Assembly (NCBI RefSeq): GCF_007673525.1
Contig: NZ_VDZU01000001.1
Span: forward strand, 992,001 to 1,056,000
Source of the DNA: Fictibacillus phosphorivorans
GTDB taxonomy: Bacteria; Bacillota; Bacilli; Bacillales; Fictibacillaceae
Direction: 5' to 3'
Length of the DNA: 64,000 nucleotides
Shown: positions 16,089 to 25,815 of the stretch, one piece after another
How the letters are laid out: the number at the start of each line of letters is the position of its first letter
How positions within the stretch are numbered: the stretch's first letter is position 1
Notes under the pieces: model-generated
Databases searched by the model: none
The model's input: only the letters and a program-made list of their open reading frames with translations
What the model was told of the DNA's origin: nothing
Made by a program: the position numbers and the translations under genes

Positions 16089-17315
16089 ATGCAGGCAACA
16101 AAAGCGGCTATTCAGAAGATAACAGGTATAAACATCGCGACGCCAAGAGGATTCTACGCAAGTGGAATTCATTGTGGAGTGAAACATAAAAAACTCGATC
16201 TAGGATTGTTGTATAGTATTACTCCGGCAAACGCGGCAGGTGTTTATACAACGAACCAAGTACAGGCTGCTCCGCTAAAAGTTACTCAGAATAGTATCTC
16301 TCAAGAAGGGAAGCTTCAAGCGATCATCGTGAACTCTGGGAATGCAAATGCTTGTACAGGAAAAAAAGGCATGAAAGATGCTGAGCACATGCAGAGGCAG
16401 ACCGCTGAAAAGCTGGATATCCCTTCGCACTATGTTGGAGTTGCCTCAACAGGGGTGATCGGTGAACATCTGCCGATGGATAAAATATCAACTGGTATTG
16501 AAAACTTAGTGCTAGATTCTGAGTTGAAAGGATCGATCGACTTTTCTCAATCCATTTTAACGACAGATACGGTTTCCAAAAATACAGCTTACACGCTAAA
16601 AATTAATAATAAAATCATTACGATAGCAGGTACGGCGAAAGGATCAGGAATGATACATCCTAATATGGCTACGATGCTAGGTTTCATCACAACAGATGCA
16701 GCTGTCCAACAAGATGATCTCCACGATGCTTTGTCTTTTGCCGTAGAACGTACGTTTAACTGTATTACCGTGGACGGTGATACATCGACGAACGACATGG
16801 TACTCATGCTCGCAAACGGAATGGCTGAGAATGAAGAGTTAAACAAAGACCACCCTGAATGGCAACTATTTTTAGAAGCACTCGTACTCGTTTGTGAAGA
16901 TTTAGGCAAACTTATCGCAAAGGATGGGGAAGGAGCGAGCAAGCTGATCGAGGTTCATGTTAATGGTGCAGCATCCGATAAAGATGCGAGAATCATAGCA
17001 AAAACCGTAGTGGGCTCTCCGTTAGTGAAGACCGCTGTATTTGGTTGCGATGCCAACTGGGGCAGAATTCTTGCTGCAGCTGGATATAGTGGAGTTTCGT
17101 TTAATCCGGACACCGTAAAAATACAAATCGGCGAACATGAAGTTGTAGTAGATGGAGAACCGGTTCTATTTTCGGAAGAGAAAATTCGTACTTACTTAAA
17201 AAGCCACGAGATTCATATCTCGGTTGAACTATCAGAAGGTTTAGGAAGTGGAAGAGCGTGGGGATGTGATCTTACGTATGATTATGTTCAGATAAATGCA
17301 AGTTACCGCACTTAA
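16089..17315 (+). CDS. argJ: Bifunctional glutamate N-acetyltransferase/amino-acid acetyltransferase
   Basis: A 408-residue ArgJ. It recycles acetyl groups from N-acetylornithine to glutamate and may also use acetyl-CoA, which explains the absence of argA or argE in the operon. The self-cleavage site is visible in GMIHPNMATMLGF, where the threonine of ATMLG becomes the N-terminal nucleophile of the beta chain. Other family blocks are NSGNANACTG and the C-terminal DLTYDYVQINA. Starts 18 bases after argC; AGAGGAGG is upstream. Confidence 0.96.
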   Translation: MQATKAAIQKITGINIATPRGFYASGIHCGVKHKKLDLGLLYSITPANAAGVYTTNQVQAAPLKVTQNSISQEGKLQAIIVNSGNANACTGKKGMKDAEHMQRQTAEKLDIPSHYVGVASTGVIGEHLPMDKISTGIENLVLDSELKGSIDFSQSILTTDTVSKNTAYTLKINNKIITIAGTAKGSGMIHPNMATMLGFITTDAAVQQDDLHDALSFAVERTFNCITVDGDTSTNDMVLMLANGMAENEELNKDHPEWQLFLEALVLVCEDLGKLIAKDGEGASKLIEVHVNGAASDKDARIIAKTVVGSPLVKTAVFGCDANWGRILAAAGYSGVSFNPDTVKIQIGEHEVVVDGEPVLFSEEKIRTYLKSHEIHISVELSEGLGSGRAWGCDLTYDYVQINASYRT

Positions 17316-17330
17316 AAGGAGGCGAGTGTT

Positions 17331-18074
17331 GTGTTTCATGTTATGAAAATTGGAGGAAGTACGCTAGCTAACTTACAGTCTGCTTTTTTTGAAGCTCTTA
17401 AAAATAGGATTCAACAAGGCGAAAAGATTGTGATCGTTCATGGAGGAGGGCCGGAAATTAATAAAAAGCTGTCAGAATCCGGGTTGCCTTTAGAAATGAA
17501 GAAAGGCATACGAGTAACAAGCACAGAATCACTTTCCTGTGTGAAGACAGCGTTAAAGGACATTACCAATACAAACCTAGTAGAGAGATTAAATAACGAA
17601 GGCATATCAGCTCAAGGACTTTCTGGAGCAGAGAATTCCTTACTCACTTGTGATTTTTTAGATAAAGAGAATTATGGATGGGTTGGAAACGTTCAGCAAG
17701 TAAATATAGAGATCATCCAAAAAGTGTTAGATGATGGAAAAATTCCAGTCATAGCATCTTTAGGTGTAACAGAATCCGGAGAAACAGTTAATATTAACGC
17801 AGACACAGCAGCAGGAGAAACTGCAGCTGCACTATCCGCCGAAACAATCTGTTTTATTACAGATACCCCTGGTGTTTCCGTGAATGGAGAGTGGATGGAA
17901 TGCTTAACGATCACTGACATTTTAACCAGTATTGTTGAAGGACACATAAGCGGTGGCATGGTTCCAAAGGTTGAAGCAGCTATTAAATGTCTGGACCTAA
18001 ACATCAAGCAAGTACGAATCACCGATCAAACTCTGTCTGGTACAGAATTGCTGAAGGAGGTACTGATCACATGA
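17331..18074 (+). CDS. argB: Acetylglutamate kinase
   Basis: A 247-residue amino-acid kinase that phosphorylates N-acetylglutamate. The phosphate-binding motifs KIGGSTL and HGGGPEIN are near the N-terminus, and NINADTAAGE with VPKVEAA lies in the ATP region. The GTG start follows AAAGGAGG at eight bases. Its TGA overlaps the ATG of argD by four bases, so translation is coupled. I cannot judge arginine feedback sensitivity; the N-terminal helix linked to arginine-sensitive hexameric forms seems to be absent. Confidence 0.95.
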   Translation: MFHVMKIGGSTLANLQSAFFEALKNRIQQGEKIVIVHGGGPEINKKLSESGLPLEMKKGIRVTSTESLSCVKTALKDITNTNLVERLNNEGISAQGLSGAENSLLTCDFLDKENYGWVGNVQQVNIEIIQKVLDDGKIPVIASLGVTESGETVNINADTAAGETAAALSAETICFITDTPGVSVNGEWMECLTITDILTSIVEGHISGGMVPKVEAAIKCLDLNIKQVRITDQTLSGTELLKEVLIT

Positions 18075-19225
18075 GTGCACTTTTTCCAACCTATAAAAGA
18101 AAACAAATACAACTTCAAAAAGGAAACGGAACTTATGTATATGACCAAGACAATAAAAAGTATCTTGATTTCACGAGCGGCATAGCTGTAACGAGTCTAG
18201 GACATTGTCATCCTGATGTGGTTGCAGCTCTCCAAAAGCAAAGCGAATGCATCTGGCATACTTCCAATCTCTTTGAAAACCAACAGCAAGAGTTGCTCGC
18301 AGAGACTCTTGTGAAGCACACACATTTGGATTTAGCCTTCTTTTGCAATAGTGGAGCTGAAGCGAACGAAGCTGCGATCAAGCTTGCTAAGAAATTCACA
18401 AAGAAAAATAAGATCATTACGTTTAACGACTCATTTCACGGCAGAACGTTCGGTTCCATGTCGGCGACGGGTCAACAAAAGATAAAAGAAGGATATGGAC
18501 CGCTTCTGTCAACATTCATACATCTGCCCTGGAACGATATTGAGCAATTGAAGAAGCAGGCAGACAACGACACAGCTGCGATCATGATGGAAGTCATCCA
18601 GGGAGAAGGCGGGATTAAAATCGCTGACCCAGATTTTTATAAAGAAGTGCAAGAAATCTGTGAGAAGAACGATATTTTATTAATTATAGATGAAGTTCAA
18701 ACGGGTATCGGCAGAACAGGAAAGAGATATGCTTATGAACACTTCGGATTAGACCCTGATATCGTTACCCTAGCCAAAGGATTAGGAAACGGTTTTCCGA
18801 TAGGGGCTATGTTAGGTAAAAGAAAACTAGCCGAAGCGTTTGGACCAGGAAGCCATGGAACGACGTTTGGAGGTAATCCTCTCGCATGTGCAGTCAGCCA
18901 AAGTGTTTTGAATATCATCTTCAACGACGAATTCTTAGACGAGGTTGAGAGAAAAGGAAAGAACTTCAAAGCGCAATTAGAAAATCACTTAATAAGTTTC
19001 CCTTCCGTAAAGGAAATACGAGGAAAAGCATTATTGATAGGAATTGAATGTGAGTGGGCTGGAGAATTAATAGTGAATTTAGAAGAACAAGGTCTATTAA
19101 CCGTTCCTGCAGGCGAGAATGTTATTCGATTACTACCCCCGTTAAATGTTACCGATGAAGAACTAACATCAGCGTTAAACACAATTTTAGCAGTGTTTAA
19201 TAACAAATATGAAAAAGTGACGTAA
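18071..19225 (+). CDS. argD: Acetylornithine aminotransferase
   Basis: A 384-residue class-III PLP aminotransferase that makes N-acetylornithine. Family blocks: SGAEANEAAIKLA, the glycine-rich GRTFGSMSATGQ, DEVQTGIGRTG, and the PLP lysine in TLAKGLGNGFPIGAM. The ATG overlaps the argB stop; the Shine-Dalgarno GAAGGAGG is inside argB. The reading frame opens upstream at 17987, but that part lies within argB. Confidence 0.95.
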   Translation: MSALFPTYKRKQIQLQKGNGTYVYDQDNKKYLDFTSGIAVTSLGHCHPDVVAALQKQSECIWHTSNLFENQQQELLAETLVKHTHLDLAFFCNSGAEANEAAIKLAKKFTKKNKIITFNDSFHGRTFGSMSATGQQKIKEGYGPLLSTFIHLPWNDIEQLKKQADNDTAAIMMEVIQGEGGIKIADPDFYKEVQEICEKNDILLIIDEVQTGIGRTGKRYAYEHFGLDPDIVTLAKGLGNGFPIGAMLGKRKLAEAFGPGSHGTTFGGNPLACAVSQSVLNIIFNDEFLDEVERKGKNFKAQLENHLISFPSVKEIRGKALLIGIECEWAGELIVNLEEQGLLTVPAGENVIRLLPPLNVTDEELTSALNTILAVFNNKYEKVT

Positions 19226-19253
19226 AAAGAAATCAGATATTTTTTTTACTACG

Positions 19254-19271
19254 AATGAATAAAAATACATT
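19254..19271 (+). promoter_or_regulatory. Candidate Arg box before carA
   Basis: AATGAATAAAAATACATT is a near-palindromic 18-mer close to the AhrC/ArgR operator of Bacilli. It lies about 36 bases before the carA start, in the only sizeable gap inside the operon (19226-19306), which suggests an internal arginine-regulated promoter. Confidence 0.6.
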
Positions 19272-19306
19272 AAACTATATGTTTTATACAAGGAGTGGAA
19301 CTTAAC

Positions 19307-20359
19307 ATGAAAGGCTGTATAACGGTACCTAACGGTCATACATTTGATGGTGACTGGATTAGTGACAACCAATATGGTTCAGGTGAAGTTGTATTTTATA
19401 CAGGAATGACTGGATACGAGCAAGTATTAACAGATCCTTCTTATCAAGGACAGATTGTCGTGTTTTCTTATCCTTTTATCGGAAACTACGGATTTGATAA
19501 TAAGAGTATGGAATCCGCCAAAATTCAAGTGGCAGGAGTAGTTATGGCAGAGTGCTTTGAATTCGCTGCAAAAGATAACCGCCAATCTATCGTTGACTTG
19601 CTAAACGCGTATCAAATCCCTGCTCTAACCAATGTAGATACAAGATCTCTTATTCAACAAATTCGAATAAAAGGATCCCTCCCAGCGGTTATGCATGTAC
19701 CAAGCATCATTCCTGATTCTTTTCAGCTAGAAGAATATTGGCCGACGACATCAATGAAAAAGAAAGGTTCAGGAGACACACATATAGTATTGATCGATTT
19801 TGGATATAAGAAGTCAATCGTTGATGCTCTTGTTAACGAGGGATGCAGAGTAACAATTGTTCCTTTTGATCAAGATATAGCCAATATCGAAAAATTGAAT
19901 CCAGATGGTTTTCTCTTTTCAAATGGTTCTGGTGATCCTATGAGGTTCTCTGCCTATTTTCATCGTTATAAAAATCTAGCGATGCGCTATCCCACGTTAG
20001 GCATCTGTCTCGGTCATCAGATACTCGCTTTAGCATTCGGCGGTGAGACGCGAAAGCTGAAATTTGGTCATCGTGGTGCGAATCAGCCAGTTATGAACTT
20101 GAAGACAGGGAAAGTATCGATGAGTTCACAAAATCATAGTTATGTCGTTCAAAAAGAAAGTTTAGCAGAAACAGGGTTCAATATTTGGTTTGAAAATGTG
20201 AACGATGGAAGTGTCGAAGGATTATGGCATCATTCATTCGACGTTGCGAGTGTGCAATTCCACCCGGAAGCAGCGCCTGGTCCGAACGAACATAAGGAAA
20301 TATTTCAAAACTTTATTAAAAGTGTACAACATACAGAGAAGGTGAGAAGTTATGCCTAA
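19307..20359 (+). CDS. carA: Carbamoyl-phosphate synthase, small (glutaminase) subunit, arginine-linked
   Basis: A 350-residue class-I glutamine amidotransferase that feeds ammonia to CarB. The nucleophile is in GICLGHQ; the histidine-glutamate pair in QFHPEAAPGP. Its place between argD and carB, and the short length of the CarB partner, mark it as the arginine-pathway enzyme rather than the pyrimidine one. The ATG at 19307 has AAGGAGTGG upstream; the GTG at 19295 is part of that site. It overlaps carB by eight bases. Confidence 0.94.
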   Translation: MKGCITVPNGHTFDGDWISDNQYGSGEVVFYTGMTGYEQVLTDPSYQGQIVVFSYPFIGNYGFDNKSMESAKIQVAGVVMAECFEFAAKDNRQSIVDLLNAYQIPALTNVDTRSLIQQIRIKGSLPAVMHVPSIIPDSFQLEEYWPTTSMKKKGSGDTHIVLIDFGYKKSIVDALVNEGCRVTIVPFDQDIANIEKLNPDGFLFSNGSGDPMRFSAYFHRYKNLAMRYPTLGICLGHQILALAFGGETRKLKFGHRGANQPVMNLKTGKVSMSSQNHSYVVQKESLAETGFNIWFENVNDGSVEGLWHHSFDVASVQFHPEAAPGPNEHKEIFQNFIKSVQHTEKVRSYA

Positions 20360-23300
20360 ACAACAAGACATCAAGAAAGTGCTCGTGATCGGATCAGGAC
20401 CGATCGTAATCGGGCAGGCAGCAGAATTTGATTATTCGGGAACACAGGCATGTAAAGCGTTAAAAGAAGAAGGGATAAAAGTAGTCTTGATCAACAACAA
20501 TCCGGCTACGATCATGACGGACAACACGTTTGCAGACGTTATATACTTTGAACCCTTAACAGCAGAATATGCTGAACAGATTATCCAAAAAGAAAAACCG
20601 GATGGACTCTTAGCCACGGTTGGAGGTCAAACAGGACTTAACTTGGCGATGGAACTTCATGAGAAAGGAATTTTAAAGAAGTATGAAGTTAAACTTTTAG
20701 GTACAGATATTCATTCTATACAAAAAGCAGAAGACCGTGATCTGTTTCGATCATTGATGAAGCATCTCGGTGAACCTGTACCAGAAAGTGAGATTGTTAC
20801 TTCAGTAGACGAAGCGATCTATTTTGCTGAAGTGACCGGTTATCCGGTAATTGTTAGACCAGCATATACGCTCGGGGGATTTGGTGGCGGTATTGCTTCC
20901 TCTAAAGAGAAGCTAATCTCTCTAGTTAAACAAGGTCTATCAGCAAGTCCGATTAACCAATGTCTGATTGAAAAAAGTATTGCAGGCTACAAAGAGGTTG
21001 AATATGAAGTGATGCGTGACAAGAACGGAACATGCATCACGGTTTGTAACATGGAAAACGTTGACCCTGTTGGTGTTCATACAGGTGATTCTGTAGTAGT
21101 AGCTCCTAGCCAGACTTTAACAGATGATGAGTATCAGTCACTTAGAAAAGCATCATTAACCATCATTTCTGCGCTTGAAATCGTAGGAGGTTGTAATATA
21201 CAGTTTGCACTTCATCCAGATAACTCACAATATTATTTGATCGAAGTGAATCCGCGTGTGAGCAGGTCATCTGCTTTAGCATCAAAAGCAACCGGATATC
21301 CGATCGCAAAGATCGCTGCCAAACTTGCCCTAGGTTATAACCTGCATGAATTGAAGAATCCAGTAACCGGAACGACCTTTGCGAGTTTTGAACCAGCGTT
21401 AGATTATGTAGCTGTAAAAATGCCAAGGTGGCCGTTCGATAAGTTTCCTCATGCAGACCGAGATCTCGGAACCCAGATGAAAGCGACAGGCGAAGTGATG
21501 GCGTTAGAGAGAAACATGGCTTCAGCGTTTCAAAAGGCGATCCGTTCATTAGAGCTGAAAACGAACGGTATGTATTTGAAAGAACTATCTGCATTAGATG
21601 AGGACACACTTCTTGATCTCGTCGTATCAGCAGATGATCGTCGTTTTTTCGTGGTGATGGAACTGTTGAAAAGAGGAATAACTGCAGACAGAATTCATGA
21701 ATTAACACAAATCACACCTTACTTTTTATCCATCTTTCAAGAGATGGTCTCTATGGACAATATGCTACAAAATACGAGTCTAGAAAAAATAGATAAACAA
21801 CAACTGCAACTGGCTAAAAAGTATGGTTTTTCAGATCAATACTTATCAGAGATCTGGTCTGTTTCAGAGTTAGAGGTACGCAATAAGAGAGTAGAGATGG
21901 ATATCACACCGACGTATAAGATGGTGGATACGTGTGCAGCAGAGTTCGAAGCAAAAACGACTTATTTTTATTCCAGTTGGAGCGGGAAGAGCGATAGAAT
22001 CCCAAGCACGAAGAAAAAAGTGGCAGTCATCGGATCCGGTCCCATACGAATCGGGCAAGGTGTTGAATTTGATTATTGTTGTGTGCACAGTGCTATAGCT
22101 CTCAATTCTTTTGGATATGAAGCCATCTTGATTAACAATAATCCAGAAACAGTAAGTACGGACTATGAAGTGTCTGACTCCCTATATTTTGAGCCTCTAA
22201 CCTTTGAAGACATCAATCATGTTTTGGAGTTTGAAGGAATTTCAGATGTCATTCTGCAATTTGGCGGCCAAACATCTATCAATTTGGCTAAGAAGTTAGA
22301 AGAGGCGGGGTATTCTGTTCTTGGAAGTCCGGCTGACACCGTAGACCAAATGGAAGACAGAGAGCGTTTTTATCAATTTTTGGACACATTGAATATTCCT
22401 AAAGTTCCAGGATTTTCGGCGGTAAGCGAAAAAGAAGTGAAGCTTTATGCAAACAAACTAGGGTTTCCAATCCTTCTACGTCCATCATACGTGATTGGTG
22501 GAAGCGGGATGAAGGTGCTTTATTCTGAAAACGAACTTACAGGTTACCTAAATCATGAACAAGTGAATTATCCTGTTTTGATCGATACATTTTTAGAAGG
22601 TTCAGAAGCCGAGGTAGATGTTTTAAGCGATGGTGCAGATCTATTCATTCCTGGTATTTTTGAACATCTAGAAGGAACCGGGGTTCATTCTGGAGATAGT
22701 CTGACTGTCACACCACCGCAATCCTTATCAAATCATGTGATCGATCAAATAATATCTTTCTCTAAAAAGATAGCACTTAACTTATCGTATAAAGGATTGT
22801 TTAATATTCAATTCGCTATTAAGAATGAAAGTGTATATGTTATTGAAGTGAACCCAAGAGCATCTAGAACCGCTCCCATCATGAGTAAGATTACGAATGT
22901 AAACCTTGTGCAGAAAGCAACACAATTGCTTCTTGGTCATTCATTAAAGTCATTGAACCTTGAACAAGAGCATAACGGACAACCGGAAGTAACAGTAAAA
23001 GCGCCTGTTTTCTCAACTATAAAACTGCCTGGGGTTTCTCCGGTGTTAAGTCCGATGATGCTTTCTACTGGAGAAGTGATAGGAACAGATGCCGATTTTA
23101 ATGGAGCTTTAGTTAAAGCTTTGAAAGGATCGAGTCTTCAATTGGCTGATTTTTGGAATGATCAAGGAAGTATTTTTGCGGAAGGAACCCTCGCTGAAGC
23201 TGCTTCAAAAGCCTGGGAGGAATGTGGATATTCCGTACTTACTGCAAAAAATCTAACATTTGATGAATGGTTAAAAACAGACAATAAAGCCATCTATATA

Positions 23301-23444
23301 AATTTTTCGAATGACAGCGAAAGCCACAATGCTAAGCGTGCCGTTCTAGAAAGAGTCCATGTACTAACAAGAAAAGAAACATCTAACGCTTATTTAGATG
23401 CGATACGCACCTCGAATAAAATGAGAAAGGAAGTGCTGATCTAA
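20352..23444 (+). CDS. carB: Carbamoyl-phosphate synthase, large subunit, arginine-linked
   Basis: A 1030-residue synthetase with two homologous ATP-grasp halves. Each half opens with the same signature: [19 protein letters not shown] near residue 12 and [19 protein letters not shown] near 558. The length equals that of arginine-specific CarB of B. subtilis and is about 40 residues shorter than PyrAB, since the C-terminal allosteric domain is reduced. It makes carbamoyl phosphate from bicarbonate, ammonia and two ATP. Overlaps carA at its start and shares one base with argF at its end. Confidence 0.95.
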   Translation: MPKQQDIKKVLVIGSGPIVIGQAAEFDYSGTQACKALKEEGIKVVLINNNPATIMTDNTFADVIYFEPLTAEYAEQIIQKEKPDGLLATVGGQTGLNLAMELHEKGILKKYEVKLLGTDIHSIQKAEDRDLFRSLMKHLGEPVPESEIVTSVDEAIYFAEVTGYPVIVRPAYTLGGFGGGIASSKEKLISLVKQGLSASPINQCLIEKSIAGYKEVEYEVMRDKNGTCITVCNMENVDPVGVHTGDSVVVAPSQTLTDDEYQSLRKASLTIISALEIVGGCNIQFALHPDNSQYYLIEVNPRVSRSSALASKATGYPIAKIAAKLALGYNLHELKNPVTGTTFASFEPALDYVAVKMPRWPFDKFPHADRDLGTQMKATGEVMALERNMASAFQKAIRSLELKTNGMYLKELSALDEDTLLDLVVSADDRRFFVVMELLKRGITADRIHELTQITPYFLSIFQEMVSMDNMLQNTSLEKIDKQQLQLAKKYGFSDQYLSEIWSVSELEVRNKRVEMDITPTYKMVDTCAAEFEAKTTYFYSSWSGKSDRIPSTKKKVAVIGSGPIRIGQGVEFDYCCVHSAIALNSFGYEAILINNNPETVSTDYEVSDSLYFEPLTFEDINHVLEFEGISDVILQFGGQTSINLAKKLEEAGYSVLGSPADTVDQMEDRERFYQFLDTLNIPKVPGFSAVSEKEVKLYANKLGFPILLRPSYVIGGSGMKVLYSENELTGYLNHEQVNYPVLIDTFLEGSEAEVDVLSDGADLFIPGIFEHLEGTGVHSGDSLTVTPPQSLSNHVIDQIISFSKKIALNLSYKGLFNIQFAIKNESVYVIEVNPRASRTAPIMSKITNVNLVQKATQLLLGHSLKSLNLEQEHNGQPEVTVKAPVFSTIKLPGVSPVLSPMMLSTGEVIGTDADFNGALVKALKGSSLQLADFWNDQGSIFAEGTLAEAASKAWEECGYSVLTAKNLTFDEWLKTDNKAIYINFSNDSESHNAKRAVLERVHVLTRKETSNAYLDAIRTSNKMRKEVLI

Positions 23445-24391
23445 TGTCAATCGTATCCCCACTTCGCCAAACGCGAACTCAGAAAGATTTCCTAACGCTG
23501 ATGGATTATTCTACATCTGAGATCATCGACTTATTGAACCTTGCGAAAGACTTAAAAAAACAAGGTCCATCTGCACCACCTTTACTAAAAGGAAAGATCT
23601 TAGGAATGATTTTCGAGAAATCATCAACGCGTACTCGCGTTTCGTTCGAGGCTGCAATGCTGCAGCTCGGCGGCCATGCGATCCATCTATCGACTCGTGA
23701 TATTCAGATGGGTAGAGGAGAATCAATCTCAGATACAGCGAAAGTCTTGTCCGGTTATCTGGATGCGCTAATGATTCGTACGTTTCATCAATCCACAGTT
23801 GAAGAGCTTGCACAGAGTGGATCTATACCCGTAATCAACGGACTTACGGACGATTTTCATCCGTGTCAGATACTAGCTGATCTTCTTACAATTTTAGAAT
23901 ATAAAGGGTCGTTCAAAGGGAAAAAGCTGGCGTATATTGGTGACGGAAACAATGTCGCACACTCTTTAATGATTGGAGCCGCAAAAGTGGGCATGGATTG
24001 TACTATTATTTGCCCTGAAAACTACGAACCGAAGGAAGAGATTGTTTCTTATGCAAAAGAAGTTGCGAAACAAAACGGTTCTGTTATCGAAGTAACTCAT
24101 GATCCGATTGAAGGTATTAAAAATAGTGATGTGATTTATACAGATGTTTGGGCGAGCATGGGGCAAGAAGCTGAAGCAGAGGTACGCCTAAAACATTTTA
24201 AAGATTATCAAGTGAATCGAGAGCTGGTCTCATATGCAAAGAGTGACTATATCTTTATGCATTGTTTGCCTGCACATCGAGAGGAAGAGGTAACGGCGGA
24301 GATTATTGATGGTCCTCATTCTGTTGTTTTTCATGAGGCTGAAAACCGTCTTCACGCACAAAAAGCATTGCTTGTTCGTTTGATGAGTTAA
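23444..24391 (+). CDS. argF: Ornithine carbamoyltransferase
   Basis: A 315-residue transcarbamoylase forming citrulline. The carbamoyl-phosphate motif SSTRTR, the HPCQILAD motif and the ornithine motif HCLPAHR are all intact. The ATG overlaps the carB TAA by one base. It is the last gene of the operon; no argG or argH follows, so the last two steps to arginine must be encoded elsewhere. Confidence 0.96.
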   Translation: MSIVSPLRQTRTQKDFLTLMDYSTSEIIDLLNLAKDLKKQGPSAPPLLKGKILGMIFEKSSTRTRVSFEAAMLQLGGHAIHLSTRDIQMGRGESISDTAKVLSGYLDALMIRTFHQSTVEELAQSGSIPVINGLTDDFHPCQILADLLTILEYKGSFKGKKLAYIGDGNNVAHSLMIGAAKVGMDCTIICPENYEPKEEIVSYAKEVAKQNGSVIEVTHDPIEGIKNSDVIYTDVWASMGQEAEAEVRLKHFKDYQVNRELVSYAKSDYIFMHCLPAHREEEVTAEIIDGPHSVVFHEAENRLHAQKALLVRLMS

Positions 24392-24448
24392 CAGGTTAAC
24401 ATAAAATACATGCATAGCTTCTTGTTTTTATTTTTTTGTCTCCTTTGA

Positions 24449-24587
24449 ATAGTTGGTTGTAGTGGAAGGTGGTAGACTCTCGGCTAGGACAGGCGGGCAG
24501 GTGAGACACTTAAAAGTAAAACGTACGAATGTGGCTCACCGCCTGCCCCGCGGAAAGCGAGCACCTGAAACGGAAACCAACAGCTTT
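24449..24587 (+). repeat. Intergenic palindromic repeat, copy B
   Basis: About 139 bp, the most complete copy in the forward sense: GTTGGTTGTAG at the left, GGCAGGTGAGACACTTAA, then GTGGCTCACCGCC, CCGCGGAAAGCGAGCACC and CGGAAACCAAC at the right. It aligns block by block with the reverse complement of copy A, with the centre the most divergent part. It lies between argF and the yutI terminator. Confidence 0.85.
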
Positions 24588-24605
24588 TAAGCTTACAATA
24601 AACAT

Positions 24606-24641
24606 CAAAAAAAGAAGCCGCTCTAGATTGAGCGGCTTCTT
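24606..24641 (-). terminator. Terminator of yutI
   Basis: AAGAAGCCGCTC and GAGCGGCTTCTT form a perfect 12-base stem with a six-base loop; the T-run is on the minus strand. Confidence 0.93.
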
Positions 24642-24649
24642 CGTTATCA

Positions 24650-24895
24650 TTAAAATACTTGTTCTAATTCAACAACACCAGGAACTTCTTCAAGAAGTGC
24701 ACGTTCGATACCTGCTTTTAGTGTGATTGTTGAACTTGGGCAGCTACCACACGCTCCCATTAGGCGTACTTTTACTACACCTTCTTCAATATCCACTAAT
24801 TCCACGTCTCCTCCATCACGAAGAAGGAATGGGCGTAATTTATCAAGAACTTCTTCAACTTGTTCACGCATCTCTAAGTTTTGAGTTTCAGCCAT
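24650..24895 (-). CDS. yutI: NifU-like iron-sulfur protein
   Basis: An 81-residue protein consisting of one NifU C-terminal (Nfu) domain. It contains [20 protein letters not shown] and the cluster-binding C-x2-C in [14 protein letters not shown]. Such proteins carry and pass on iron-sulfur clusters. The ATG at 24895 is preferred; GGAG lies 11 bases upstream. It is shorter than B. subtilis YutI (about 111 residues), lacking only non-conserved N-terminal residues. Confidence 0.92.
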   Translation of the reverse strand: MAETQNLEMREQVEEVLDKLRPFLLRDGGDVELVDIEEGVVKVRLMGACGSCPSSTITLKAGIERALLEEVPGVVELEQVF

Positions 24896-25053
24896 AATAA
24901 TCAAGGCTCCTTTCTTAAAAAGAACTTACTCTTAGTATACGGGATATGGAATAAAAAATCCATGAGCAAGCATCATGATATTTGCTCCTTTTTCTTTTAT
25001 GAAAAATAAGGTATGATGAAAGCAAATAAGCGCATACATTGAGGTGATTCTTC

Positions 25054-25377
25054 ATGAGTAACTCATTTAGTATTAAAGTATATGGAGCTGAACAGAAATG
25101 TGCCAGCTGTGTTCATCTTCCTTCAGCAAAGGAAACGGCTGAATGGCTAGAGGCAGCAATCTCAAGAAAATTTCCGAACTTATTGTTTAATGTTCTTTAT
25201 ATAGACATGGAAAATACGGAAAATGAGATCGATCAGGCATTTTCAGAAAGAATTGTTGAAGAAGACCTTTTTTATCCTGTCGTGGTGATTGATGGAGAGG
25301 TAGTAGCAGAAGGTAATCCGAATTTAAAAACAATCTATGCAATTATAGAACAGAATGGTTATGGCGCTGTAAGTTAA
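25054..25377 (+). CDS. yuzD: YuzD-family thioredoxin-fold protein
   Basis: A 107-residue protein of the YuzD (DUF1462) family. A CASC motif near residue 16 and the FYPVVVIDGEVVAEGNP block give the look of a small thioredoxin/glutaredoxin-like fold. The function is not known; a role in disulfide or metal handling can be suspected from the CxxC. It is divergent from yutI, as in B. subtilis. Confidence 0.85.
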   Translation: MSNSFSIKVYGAEQKCASCVHLPSAKETAEWLEAAISRKFPNLLFNVLYIDMENTENEIDQAFSERIVEEDLFYPVVVIDGEVVAEGNPNLKTIYAIIEQNGYGAVS

Positions 25378-25392
25378 GCGCCTATTTTTTAT
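25363..25392 (+). terminator. Terminator of yuzD
   Basis: GGCGCT pairs with AGCGCC around the stop codon region, followed by TATTTTTTAT. Confidence 0.75.
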
Positions 25393-25466
25393 ATTTTGGG
25401 TTTGTACACACGCCTTGTACTTCTCTTAAGAATAAGATGTATAGAGAAAAAAGGAGGCAAATTGTA

Positions 25467-25775
25467 TTGTTGAACCCTTTAAAAGGTAAAAGTCATAAAG
25501 ATGAGTCATCCTCATATGCAGGACATTATCATCATCATTATCATGATCTATGTCTCGAGTACATGGGGCAGAAGGTTACGATCGAACTAAATGATGGAAA
25601 TGTATATCACGGTCAATTGCATAGCTATGATCAGGATAACATGTATATGATCATGCCAGGTGAGAACGCTGATCGTAATAGCCGTATCATTTTTGTCGGG
25701 CCGTTTTTTCCAGGCTTCGGAGTTTTTGGTTTTCCTTTTTACCGAATTCGTAGATTCCGTCCTTATTATTGGTAA
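25467..25775 (+). CDS. Small protein with Sm-like core and aromatic C-terminus
   Basis: A protein of about 102 residues that I do not recognise. A His-rich stretch (GHYHHHYHD) is followed by a segment with the spacing of an Sm/LSm fold: GQKVTIELNDGNVYHGQLHS then YDQDNMYMIMP. The C-terminal third is rich in Phe, Gly and Arg (GPFFPGFGVFGFPFYRIRRF). Such tails occur in some spore coat or membrane-associated proteins. AAAAGGAGG is placed nine bases before a TTG (25467), with another TTG next to it. It may be cotranscribed with nothing; a terminator follows at once. Confidence 0.6.
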   Translation: MLNPLKGKSHKDESSSYAGHYHHHYHDLCLEYMGQKVTIELNDGNVYHGQLHSYDQDNMYMIMPGENADRNSRIIFVGPFFPGFGVFGFPFYRIRRFRPYYW

Positions 25776-25784
25776 AAATACAGA

Positions 25785-25814
25785 AAAAGACCCATGCAGC
25801 TGCATGGGTCTTTT
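25785..25814. terminator. Bidirectional terminator, perfect 30-base palindrome
   Basis: AAAAGACCCATGCAGC and its exact complement meet at 25800/25801 without a loop in the duplex sense; in RNA it folds as a hairpin with T-runs on each side. It separates the Sm-like gene and yutJ. Confidence 0.9.
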
Positions 25815-25815
25815 C

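Noticed and set aside
21163..21708. 181-codon minus-strand frame inside carB
   Set aside because: Opposite a perfectly conserved carB region; composition is that of an antisense shadow.
23444..24391. argF as an arginine-deiminase-type catabolic transcarbamoylase
   Set aside because: It overlaps carB in a biosynthetic operon with Arg boxes; no arcA, arcC or arcD gene is near.
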